DNA from: Deltaproteobacteria bacterium
Lineage (GTDB): Bacteria; Desulfobacterota; Desulfobacteria; Desulfobacterales; Desulfatirhabdiaceae
Direction: 5' to 3'
NCBI GenBank assembly: GCA_016219185.1
Contig: JACRBZ010000097.1
Coordinates: 1 to 64,000 of the forward strand
Length of the DNA stretch: 64,000 bases
Each line of letters opens with the position of its first letter. The stretch's first letter is position 1. The position numbers and the translations under genes were made by a program. The notes under the pieces were generated by a model, which was given only the letters and a program-made list of their open reading frames with translations, searched no databases and had not been told where the DNA came from. Of the stretch, positions 17,911 through 25,935 are shown piece after piece.

Positions 17911-17996
17911 TTTTCATGAGTTTGAACGTTAATTAAATGGCAGCGAGGCAAAGAGATATTTTTTAACTCGTAATTAATCAAAATTGAGATGACAAA

Positions 17997-18131
17997 GTAA
18001 AAAGTTCAAGATCAAGGCGAGCGCACCGGAGTTTTTGGCGAGCAAATCCTCAAGAATGGATCGTCGTTATGTAGCCCCATTGCTGAAGAATAAAGCGCTG
18101 GCGCTGGTAGCGGACTTTTTACGAGGCCATC
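17997..18131 (+). repeat. MITE-like dispersed repeat, copy 1
   Basis: A 135-bp unit that recurs in opposite orientation at 55106-55220. Shared parts: gtaaaaagttcaagatcaag with ggcgagc at the left end and ggactttttacgaggccatc at the right end. The two tips are inverted (gtaaaaagt[t/c]c). Copy 1 has an extra 21 bp compared with copy 2, created by a duplicated ggcgagc. It sits between the phosphoesterase and Pal genes. Confidence 0.75.
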
Positions 18132-18165
18132 AAGGTTAATCAACTTAATAAAAAGGACGTGTAAC

Positions 18166-18762
18166 ATGACTAAAAAAATTTGGATTCTGTTGACTCTGAT
18201 ACTGGTTTTGCCTGCAATGACCCTTATGGCTTCATGCGCCAAGAAAAAAATATACTCCGACGCCTCTGGAACGCAGGCTTCCGATGATGCGGCAAGGGCT
18301 GAAAGAGCCAGGCAGGATGCTCTGGCCAAACAGCGGGGATTTGATGAACAGCGGTTAAAGGATCAGGCTGCCGGAAGGGGAGGTGCGGGCGGCGGACTGG
18401 ATTCCGGGCAGTCCGCAACGCGAAGCAGTTTTGTTTCAGAAGATGTTTATTTTGAGTTTGACAGCGCGGTCCTTATTCCGGAAGCCCGCGAAGTGTTGAA
18501 GCGTAAAGCCGAATGGATGCGAAGCAACCCGAATGTGTCGGTAATTGTTGAAGGCCATACGGATGATCGCGGAACGGTTGCGTACAACATCGCCTTGGGA
18601 GAGCGGCGGTCTGAAAGCGCCATGTCGTTCCTGGTGGATTTGGGGATACCCGCCTCCAGGCTGACAAGCGTCAGTTACGGGAAAGAAAAACCGGTAGACC
18701 CGGGCCATAATGAAGCGGCATGGGCTAAAAACCGCCGGGTTCATTTTGAAATCAAAAAATAG
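18166..18762 (+). CDS. pal: Pal-type OmpA-domain lipoprotein
   Basis: 198 residues. The signal peptide has lipobox MASC (Cys24 lipidated). An alanine- and arginine-rich linker leads to the OmpA-like peptidoglycan-binding domain (95-198) with EGHTDDRGTVAYNIALGERR. Pal tethers the outer membrane to peptidoglycan as part of the Tol-Pal system. No tol genes are near; instead it heads a co-directional run of signalling and glycan genes, 19 bp before the next one. It could be a paralogue of the main Pal. Confidence 0.88.
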   Translation: MTKKIWILLTLILVLPAMTLMASCAKKKIYSDASGTQASDDAARAERARQDALAKQRGFDEQRLKDQAAGRGGAGGGLDSGQSATRSSFVSEDVYFEFDSAVLIPEAREVLKRKAEWMRSNPNVSVIVEGHTDDRGTVAYNIALGERRSESAMSFLVDLGIPASRLTSVSYGKEKPVDPGHNEAAWAKNRRVHFEIKK

Positions 18763-18781
18763 TTGACCGAAGGGTTAACGC

Positions 18782-20404
18782 ATGAATCCTCATCGCGGAA
18801 AGATTCTTGTTGCAGACGATGATCCGATTATTCGGGTAATTCTTCAAAAATTATTTGAAAAATCCGGGTTCGAGGTCATCGTTGCGCAAAACGGGAAAGA
18901 AGCGGTGGAGCTGCTTTCCAATGAAGTCCGTGCCGTTATTCTGGATCTGGAAATGCCGGTCATGGGGGGTATTGAATGTTTGCAGTTTATCAAAAAAAAT
19001 GTTCAGGACCTATCCCCCATCATGCTTACCGCGAGTGAGGATTTCACCAGCGCTGTCGAGGCCATGAGGTGCGGTGCATTCGACTATATCACCAAACCCT
19101 TTAATCCGAGGCAGCTTATCGCTCTGGTGGACAAAGCCATTGAAACGGACGCTCAGGCCAAACGGCTTCGCCGCGTTGAGGCGGAACTGGCAAAATCCCG
19201 GGAACAAGAAATCGAAACCGCTTCAAAGATTCAGCAGGCGCTGCTGATGGGGATTCCCCCCCAAAATTTCAAGGGGATTGAAATTGCCAATTGGACCATT
19301 CCTTCTCAGAAAGTGGACGGCGATTTCTATGATTTTATTCCCATTGATTCCCAGTGCCTGGATGTGGTGGTTGGCGACGTCATGGGCAAAGGCATTGCCT
19401 CGGCCCTCATGGGCGCCGCGCTGAAGAGTTATTTCCTTCGTGTGATTCATGAGCTCGAATTCTCTTGCGGCAACAAGGGATCGCTGCCGGAACCCGATGC
19501 CATTGTCGGCCGTGTTCAGTCCGCCATGATTCACCAGATGGAGGAACTGGAGACATTCGTCACCCTGTGCTATGCCCGGTTTGATCTTTCCAGAAAACAG
19601 ATGCGGTTTGTGGATTGCGGCCACATGCGAACCATCCAGTACCACCGGGAGAGCCAAACCTGCAGCCTGCTTCAGGGGATGAACATGCCGATCGGGTTCC
19701 CGGAAACCGAGCCATTTACTCAGGTTGTCGTTCCATTTTGCAAGGGTGATTTTTTTTTCTTTTATTCCGACGGACTCACCGAAGCCATGGATTCGCAAGG
19801 CCGGCTCTTTGGTGAAGAGCGTTTGGTGAAATCCGTTAAGGCCAGTTCCGGATTCTCACCGAATGAGGTCATAAATCACGTATGGACCGATATCGTGACG
19901 TTTTCGGGAACGGAAACATTCAGGGATGATTTTACCTGTGTTGTCGTGAAAATTGACCCGCCTGACTCGGTAATGTTACAGCCAGATGCCGAGTCAAGAA
20001 TGACGTTTTCGAGTGATCTGAAAGAACTGTCCGGTATCCGGCAATTCATTCGAAATTTTTGTGAAACCATTCCTGAAGCACTGCTGGATGAAGCCCGGAT
20101 ATCCATGATCGAGCTGGCCGTAACCGAAGTTGCCACCAATATCATCCGCCATGCTTACAGCGGACGATCCGATGCACTTGTTCAGGTTGCAGCAAGGCTT
20201 TTTCCGGATATGTTTCTGATTGAATTCGTTGACCAGGGAAAAGGCTTTAATCCGGAAAAAGTTCCCCATCCCCAATTTGATGGATCCAGGGATGGCGGCT
20301 TTGGCATTTATATTGTTTCTCAAATTATGGATGATGTCGTTTATTCAAGAAGCAAAGACAATACAAACTATACCCAATTGAAAATTCTCCTCAAACCATC
20401 TTGA
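18782..20404 (+). CDS. Response regulator / PP2C phosphatase / anti-sigma kinase fusion
   Basis: 540 residues with three modules: a receiver (1-125, phospho-acceptor Asp55 in VILDLEMPVMGG), a SpoIIE/RsbU-type PP2C phosphatase (about 150-385, with DGDFYDF-like VDGDFYDF, GDVMGKG and FYSDGLTEA), and an RsbW-like HATPase domain (about 400-540, with ELAVTEVATNIIRHAY and DQGKGFNP). One protein thus holds both the kinase and the phosphatase of a partner switch; the STAS protein encoded next is the obvious substrate. A histidine kinase for the receiver is not in the window. Output presumably concerns the envelope-glycan genes downstream (inference). Confidence 0.88.
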   Translation: MNPHRGKILVADDDPIIRVILQKLFEKSGFEVIVAQNGKEAVELLSNEVRAVILDLEMPVMGGIECLQFIKKNVQDLSPIMLTASEDFTSAVEAMRCGAFDYITKPFNPRQLIALVDKAIETDAQAKRLRRVEAELAKSREQEIETASKIQQALLMGIPPQNFKGIEIANWTIPSQKVDGDFYDFIPIDSQCLDVVVGDVMGKGIASALMGAALKSYFLRVIHELEFSCGNKGSLPEPDAIVGRVQSAMIHQMEELETFVTLCYARFDLSRKQMRFVDCGHMRTIQYHRESQTCSLLQGMNMPIGFPETEPFTQVVVPFCKGDFFFFYSDGLTEAMDSQGRLFGEERLVKSVKASSGFSPNEVINHVWTDIVTFSGTETFRDDFTCVVVKIDPPDSVMLQPDAESRMTFSSDLKELSGIRQFIRNFCETIPEALLDEARISMIELAVTEVATNIIRHAYSGRSDALVQVAARLFPDMFLIEFVDQGKGFNPEKVPHPQFDGSRDGGFGIYIVSQIMDDVVYSRSKDNTNYTQLKILLKPS

Positions 20405-20529
20405 TGATGGTGACGCGCCGTTTCCCCGGCTCTGCAATCCGGCGAAAAGAACTGAAGACGGTTCGTTCGCCGATTTGCCAGTTTGCCAGTTTGATCAGAT
20501 GGCAGGTTGCAGTTGGGTGGAGATAATCC

Positions 20530-20865
20530 ATGGAACTCATTACAGAAAATATCGGAGAAATAACGATAGTCACCTTGCTGGCTGAAGAACTGGATGCCGC
20601 CAACGCCAAATGGTTCAAGTCTCAGATGCTGCCTGTTGTCGAAAAATCCAAAAAAATTGTCCTGGATATGAATCAGGTCCAATTCGTGGACAGTTCCGGA
20701 TGCGGTGCGCTTCTGTCTTCGCTTAGAACAATCACCAGCAAAGGCGGGGACATGAAGCTGGCAAGCGTTCAAAAACCCGTTCAGACTTTGTTTGAGCTGA
20801 TTCGCCTGCACCGCATCGTTGAAATATCGGAAGACAGGGAAATGGCTATCCGTTCTTTTGAATAA
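20530..20865 (+). CDS. STAS-domain anti-anti-sigma factor
   Basis: 111 residues covering a single STAS domain with the phosphorylation site FVDSSGCGAL (Ser55/Ser56). In partner switches the unphosphorylated STAS protein binds the anti-sigma kinase; phosphorylation by the kinase domain and dephosphorylation by PP2C set its state. Both activities are in the protein encoded 125 bp upstream. The target may be a sigma factor or directly a glycan enzyme. Confidence 0.88.
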   Translation: MELITENIGEITIVTLLAEELDAANAKWFKSQMLPVVEKSKKIVLDMNQVQFVDSSGCGALLSSLRTITSKGGDMKLASVQKPVQTLFELIRLHRIVEISEDREMAIRSFE

Positions 20866-20958
20866 TCCCTGTAAACCGCTGGCTGGAATCCTTTCCGCAT
20901 ATTCCGATGCAATTCTGAGTTCGCCTTTAAGTGAAAACCGAAAAATAAGGATCGTGAT

Positions 20959-21729
20959 TTGGACGGATATTCATCACCTGATGAATCAGCGCAGAACTAT
21001 TCTGACAGGCGTATCGAGATGATGGAAGCGCTCTACCGTCGTTATGGGGATAGCAGGAGTATTAATTCCATTGGCAAACGGGTCCGTTATTTTCGAAAAA
21101 AATATGCGTGGGTCTTTGTTGTGGGGGCGGCGAAATTTTTCGGACGTATGCTGGATATTCTGATATCCTTGGCCGTGTTGATTCCGGCCATTCCCCTTTT
21201 TATCATGGTTGCTGCCGCGATTAAGCTTACAGACGGGGGGCCGGTGCTGTTTTCACAAACACGGGTCGGAAAATGGGGCAGGGAATTTCAGTTCATCAAA
21301 TTCAGGTCCATGGTAATCAATGCCGAAGCGCTGAAGGACACGATGCTGGGGCAAAGCCATCATCAGGACAGTATCACATTCAAAATGAAAAAAGATCCCC
21401 GGATCACCTGGATTGGCAGAATCATTCGAAAGTCCAGCATCGATGAACTTCCCCAGATCTGGAACGTATTAAAGGGGGATATGTCCATTGTGGGGCCGCG
21501 TCCCCCATTGCCCAAGGAAGTGGCCCGGTATACGCTTTCAGATCGCAGAAGACTGGATGTCAAACCCGGGCTGACCTGTATCTGGCAGGTCAGTGGCAGG
21601 GGAGATATTCCCTTCTCCCAGCAGGTTAAGCTGGATGCTGAATATGTTGAAAGCCAGAGTTTGTGGGTTGACCTCAAAATTCTACTGAAGACAATCCCGG
21701 CCGTTCTTTTTGGAAGGGGTGCTTATTAA
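20959..21729 (+). CDS. Polyprenyl-phosphate sugar-1-phosphate transferase
   Basis: 256 residues of the bacterial sugar transferase (WcaJ/WbaP/PglC-like) family. A membrane segment at about 60-85 is followed by the catalytic motifs FIKFRSM, SSIDELPQ and SIVGPRPP. It loads a sugar phosphate onto undecaprenyl phosphate and starts polysaccharide or glycan assembly at the inner membrane. TTG at 20959 with AAGGAT upstream gives this length; an ATG pair at 21019 is the alternative. No N-terminal CoA-binding-like domain, so it is a minimal monotopic type. The next gene follows by 12 bp. Confidence 0.85.
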   Translation: MDGYSSPDESAQNYSDRRIEMMEALYRRYGDSRSINSIGKRVRYFRKKYAWVFVVGAAKFFGRMLDILISLAVLIPAIPLFIMVAAAIKLTDGGPVLFSQTRVGKWGREFQFIKFRSMVINAEALKDTMLGQSHHQDSITFKMKKDPRITWIGRIIRKSSIDELPQIWNVLKGDMSIVGPRPPLPKEVARYTLSDRRRLDVKPGLTCIWQVSGRGDIPFSQQVKLDAEYVESQSLWVDLKILLKTIPAVLFGRGAY

Positions 21730-21741
21730 AATCGGGATATT

Positions 21742-23274
21742 ATGAGAGCATTTTTGGTAAGCACGCAGGAATGGCCTGAAAAACATCTGGAGAGAAAAGA
21801 GCTGGCCCCTTCATTGTTGCCCTTAATGGACCGGCCTTTTATTCAGCACGTGCTTGAGCAACTTGTCCTGCAGGGTTTCAAGTCCTTTGATATTGTTCTG
21901 TGTAATTATCCGGAATCCTATAAAAGCCTGTTGGGTGATGGTTCCCGATGGGGGGTAACTTGCCGGTATCATCTGGTCAAGGATCCGGAAAAACCCTATC
22001 GACCATTTCAATTGCTGAACAGGCCTGAAAATGATCCTATTCTTCTGGTTCACACAAACCGCCTGGTCATATCGAATGTTGCACAGCACTTCTGCTCGGA
22101 AAGTTCATCTCCGGTTCTGTATGAATACGTCCCAAATACTGAAAACAGCTCCACCTGGACCGGATGGGGATGGATCCCCCTTTCATACCGGCAAAATTTT
22201 CCGATAAATGCCGATGAAACCGATTTTTACCGGTTCTTGACAGCCTACGCCAACGGGCAATGCCGTCGAATTCCGGTTTCAAAACTCTTGAACGTTTTGT
22301 CCTATGCGGCCCTGTTGGATGGGCACCGGGCTGTTTTATCAAAGGAAATCAACTCGCTGCTGATGACCGGAAGGGAAATTGCGCCGGGCATTTGGTTATC
22401 CAAAAACGTCCGCCTTCATCCTCATGCCCGATTGATTCCACCGGTTTATATCGGCAAGAATTGCAGCATATCCAAAGGGGTTCATATCGGTCCCAATGTT
22501 ACCATCGGAAGTAATTGTGTGATTGATGAAAAAACCACCATAACGAATTCAATCGTTTTTAAGGGAAGCTATATCGGGGAATCCCTCGAAATATCCAGTT
22601 CTCTGGTTAATAAAAATCTGCTGGTAAATGTTCGATTGGGCTCAGCCATAGCCGTCAGAGAAGATTTTATTATCGGTCGGATATCTCGATCCTTTGGGCC
22701 GCACTGGTGGCGGATGATCCTGACGCGAAGTGCCGCAATCGTCCTTCTTTTGGTTACATGGCCGGTCTTGCTGATTACCGCAATTTATTTGAAATTTTCA
22801 CGAAAAGGGCCGGTCTTGTTTAAACGACAGGTTCTTCGGCTTCCAGCCGAATCCGATGAACATCTCTGGAAGACGTTTACCTTGTACAGCTTTCTTTCAG
22901 ACGATATGTCGGCTGCCCGTACGTTTCAGCCGCGTTTTTCACGGGCGCCCATGATTCCGGTTGGATGGCGGGATGTTTTTCTGCGGTTCTTACCCGGCCT
23001 CATCAGTGTGGTTTCAGGGAATCTTTGTTTTACAGGGGTCAGCCCTTTGGGCATTGAAATGGTGTCATCCATGCCAACCGACTGGCGGTTGCTGTATTTC
23101 AAGGCAAAGCCCGGAATTGTGACCGAAGCGCTGGTGAATTTTGGGTCTTCGCCAAGTACTGACGAATGCTATTCCGCAGATGCGTTTTATTCGGTATCTT
23201 CCGGTTTGTGGTATGATTTTAAGCTACTATTAAAATATGCAGGGCAGCTTTTTGGATTGATTTCCAAGCCCTGA
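21742..23274 (+). CDS. Nucleotidyltransferase-like / left-handed helix / sugar-transferase-like fusion
   Basis: 510 residues. Residues 1-190 resemble sugar-1-phosphate nucleotidyltransferases (LLPLMDRPFIQHVLEQL) but lack the glycine-rich GGxGTRL signature. Residues 215-305 are hexapeptide repeats (IGKNCSISKGVHIGPNV and onward). Residues 320-510 follow a bacterial sugar transferase plan with a membrane helix (WWRMILTRSAAIVLLLV), but the KFRSM and DELPQ catalytic motifs are not recognisable. It may be a regulatory or scaffolding partner of the intact transferase encoded 12 bp upstream. Function unknown. Confidence 0.7.
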   Translation: MRAFLVSTQEWPEKHLERKELAPSLLPLMDRPFIQHVLEQLVLQGFKSFDIVLCNYPESYKSLLGDGSRWGVTCRYHLVKDPEKPYRPFQLLNRPENDPILLVHTNRLVISNVAQHFCSESSSPVLYEYVPNTENSSTWTGWGWIPLSYRQNFPINADETDFYRFLTAYANGQCRRIPVSKLLNVLSYAALLDGHRAVLSKEINSLLMTGREIAPGIWLSKNVRLHPHARLIPPVYIGKNCSISKGVHIGPNVTIGSNCVIDEKTTITNSIVFKGSYIGESLEISSSLVNKNLLVNVRLGSAIAVREDFIIGRISRSFGPHWWRMILTRSAAIVLLLVTWPVLLITAIYLKFSRKGPVLFKRQVLRLPAESDEHLWKTFTLYSFLSDDMSAARTFQPRFSRAPMIPVGWRDVFLRFLPGLISVVSGNLCFTGVSPLGIEMVSSMPTDWRLLYFKAKPGIVTEALVNFGSSPSTDECYSADAFYSVSSGLWYDFKLLLKYAGQLFGLISKP

Positions 23275-23296
23275 TCCCCATATCCATGGAGATGAC

Positions 23297-25009
23297 GTGA
23301 TTTCCCCTTTTACGGCACATGGCGGCGAACTTGTCAATTTGATCGTGAGTGAAGAACGGGCGGGCGTATTGAAAGCGCTTTCCAGGAGCCTTCAGAGCAT
23401 CACGCTTTCCCGGTCCGCTGTTTTCGATCTTGAACTTCTGTTAAACGGTGCGTTTTCACCGCTGAAAGGATTCATGAACCGGAGCGACTATGAATCGGTT
23501 CTGGATCGCATGCGGCTTCAGGACAAAACCCTTTGGCCGATTCCGGTCTGTCTGGAAGTTTCAGAGGCTGAAGCCCAGCGTCTGGAAGCCGGTCAGTCCG
23601 TGGCCCTTCGGGACAACGAAGGATTTATGCTGGCGGTTCTTCATGTCAAGGATATCTGGCCGATTGATAAGGAGAGGGAGGCTGAAGCAGTGTATGGCAC
23701 CCGGAATCCGGAACATGCCGGGGTCCGCCGCCTTTTTGACTCATCAGGAAAATATTATGTGGGTGGATCAATTGAAGGGATTCAACTGCCGCTGCATTCC
23801 GCTTTTAAAAGTATGCGGCATTCGCCGCTTGAAATGCGCAACCTGTTTAAGAAACTGGGCTGGCGCCGTATCGTCGGATTTCAGACCCGAAACCCGCTGC
23901 ATCGGGCTCAGTATGAATTGACGCTTCGGGCGATGGCCCGGGTCAAAGCCAATCTGCTGCTGCACCCCGTGGCCGGAAATGTCAAACCCGGTGACATCGA
24001 CTACTATACCCGAATCCATTGCTATCTGGCTGCGGGGAAAAACTATCCGGCCAACATGATGCATCTGAGTCTGATTCCCCTTGCCATGCGGATGGCCGGA
24101 CCCCGGGAAGCCCTGTGGCATGCCATTATTCGAAAAAATTATGGCTGCACGCATTTTATTGTCGGTCCGAATCATGCCAGTCCGGGCACTAAATCAGACG
24201 GAAAACCATTTTACGAAAAAGACGCTGCCAAAAATCTGGTGGCATCCTTTATCGACGAATTGGGGATTGAAATTGTCCCATTTGAGGAAATGGCATACGT
24301 GGTGGATGAGGATGTTTTTTTGCCGGTCAGCGAAGTTCCCAAGGGGGTTCAGGCCCGTTTTATGAGTAATGATGAATTTCACGGCAAACTTCGAAAGAGC
24401 CGAAAGATACCGGATTGGTTTTCATTTCCGGAGGTTGTCGAAGCCATTCAGCAGGCATACCCTCCCCGGCACAAACAGGGGGTCACCATTTTTTTTACCG
24501 GCCTGTCCGGTGCCGGAAAATCCACGGTTGCCCGAATCCTTCACGCCCGATTCCTCGAAATGCGAAGCCGGCCCGTAACCCTTCTGGATGGCGATATTGT
24601 CCGTCAAAACCTGTCCAGCGAACTGGGATTTTCAAAAGAACATCGGGATCTCAATGTAAAACGGATCGGTTATGTGGCCAGTGAAATCACCAAAAACAGG
24701 GGGATCGCCATCTGTGCACCGATTGCCCCCTATGCTTCAACCCGCCGGCACATTCGCGAAATCATTGAGCAATATGGCGGTTTTATTGAGGTTCATGTCG
24801 GAACTCCGGTTGAGGTCTGCGAAAATCGGGATCGAAAAGGTCTCTATGCCAAGGCGCGCGCCGGACTCATCAAGGCATTCACCGGCGTCAATGATCCATA
24901 TGAAATCCCGGAAAACCCTGAGGTCTACATTGATACGACGGACATGACTCCGGATGAGGCAGCCCAGGAAGTGCTGCTGTATCTGGAGCGGGCAGGGTAT
25001 ACGCGGTGA
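23297..25009 (+). CDS. Bifunctional sulfate adenylyltransferase / APS kinase
   Basis: 570 residues, GTG start after GGAGATGAC. Residues 1-385 are an ATP sulfurylase and 395-570 an APS kinase with P-loop GLSGAGKST (402-410). Together they turn sulfate and ATP into APS and then PAPS. The sulfurylase carries QTRNPLHRAQ (196-205) where the usual motif ends HRAH, and GPNHASPG (290-297) where GRDHAGPG is usual, so two catalytic motifs are altered. The neighbours are sugar transferases and CysQ, pointing to PAPS for sulfation or assimilation, not energy metabolism (inference). Confidence 0.88.
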   Translation: MISPFTAHGGELVNLIVSEERAGVLKALSRSLQSITLSRSAVFDLELLLNGAFSPLKGFMNRSDYESVLDRMRLQDKTLWPIPVCLEVSEAEAQRLEAGQSVALRDNEGFMLAVLHVKDIWPIDKEREAEAVYGTRNPEHAGVRRLFDSSGKYYVGGSIEGIQLPLHSAFKSMRHSPLEMRNLFKKLGWRRIVGFQTRNPLHRAQYELTLRAMARVKANLLLHPVAGNVKPGDIDYYTRIHCYLAAGKNYPANMMHLSLIPLAMRMAGPREALWHAIIRKNYGCTHFIVGPNHASPGTKSDGKPFYEKDAAKNLVASFIDELGIEIVPFEEMAYVVDEDVFLPVSEVPKGVQARFMSNDEFHGKLRKSRKIPDWFSFPEVVEAIQQAYPPRHKQGVTIFFTGLSGAGKSTVARILHARFLEMRSRPVTLLDGDIVRQNLSSELGFSKEHRDLNVKRIGYVASEITKNRGIAICAPIAPYASTRRHIREIIEQYGGFIEVHVGTPVEVCENRDRKGLYAKARAGLIKAFTGVNDPYEIPENPEVYIDTTDMTPDEAAQEVLLYLERAGYTR

Positions 25010-25087
25010 TTTTTTTGGCAGGCGGTTGATGAATTGTGGCAGGCCGGATCAGTCTGGATTCTTTTAGGCAGTTTTTCGGAGGATGTG

Positions 25088-25882
25088 ATGCATCACCAAC
25101 CCGCAGTAGATGATATCGGGCGCCTTGCAGTTGAAGCCGGCAGGGCGATCCTGGAGATTTACCGTACGGATTTTTCGGTGGATCACAAAGCGGATAAGTC
25201 TCCATTGACCCTGGCCGATACCCGCTCGCACCGGATTATCAGCGATGGGCTCAAGACAGCGTATCCGGATATTCCCGTGCTTTCTGAAGAAGGCAAATCC
25301 TTTCCCTATGGGGTACGAAAAGATTGGGACCGGTTCTGGCTGGTGGATCCGCTGGATGGGACCAAGGAGTTTATCAAGCGAAACGATGATTTTACGGTCA
25401 ATATCGCCTTGATTTGCGATCATATGCCGACAATGGGCGTGGTATATGTTCCGGCTCTGGACGATCTGTATCTGGCGGATGTTCAAAAAGGGTGCTATCG
25501 AAGCGTTCGGGGCTGTAAAACCCAATTGAAGATCCCGCCGAAGATGCCGGTAATGGCCCTGCGAATCGTTCAAAGCCGATCCCATCCTTCCGCCGAACTG
25601 GAGGCCTATATAAAGCGGCTTCCTGCCACGGAGGAAAGCATCCGGAGGGGAAGCTCCCTGAAATTCTGTACGGTCGCATCCGGAGAGGCGGATCTATACC
25701 CGCGACTCGGGCCGACCTGGGAATGGGATACGGCCGCCGGTCATGCCGTGGTGCTTGCGGCCGGCGGCGTGGTGGTGGATCTTGAAGGAAATCCCATCCG
25801 CTACAACAAGGAAACGCTTTTAAACGGGCCGTTTCTGGCGGCGCCCAGCCGGGAATTTCTTCAGAAAATCCATGCGATATGA
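25088..25882 (+). CDS. cysQ: 3'(2'),5'-bisphosphate nucleotidase CysQ
   Basis: 264 residues from MHHQPAVDD, with CGGAGG upstream. An inositol-monophosphatase-fold enzyme with metal-binding LSEEGKS, DPLDGTKEF and WDTAAGHAV all intact. CysQ removes the 3' phosphate from PAP or PAPS, preventing build-up of the by-product of sulfotransfer or PAPS reduction. Its place 78 bp after the PAPS-making enzyme supports a PAPS cycle in this operon. Confidence 0.92.
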   Translation: MHHQPAVDDIGRLAVEAGRAILEIYRTDFSVDHKADKSPLTLADTRSHRIISDGLKTAYPDIPVLSEEGKSFPYGVRKDWDRFWLVDPLDGTKEFIKRNDDFTVNIALICDHMPTMGVVYVPALDDLYLADVQKGCYRSVRGCKTQLKIPPKMPVMALRIVQSRSHPSAELEAYIKRLPATEESIRRGSSLKFCTVASGEADLYPRLGPTWEWDTAAGHAVVLAAGGVVVDLEGNPIRYNKETLLNGPFLAAPSREFLQKIHAI

Positions 25883-25935
25883 TCAGCATATCATCTGGCT
25901 ATGACGCCAATTGCGTTCACTGGCCGTAATGAGCG

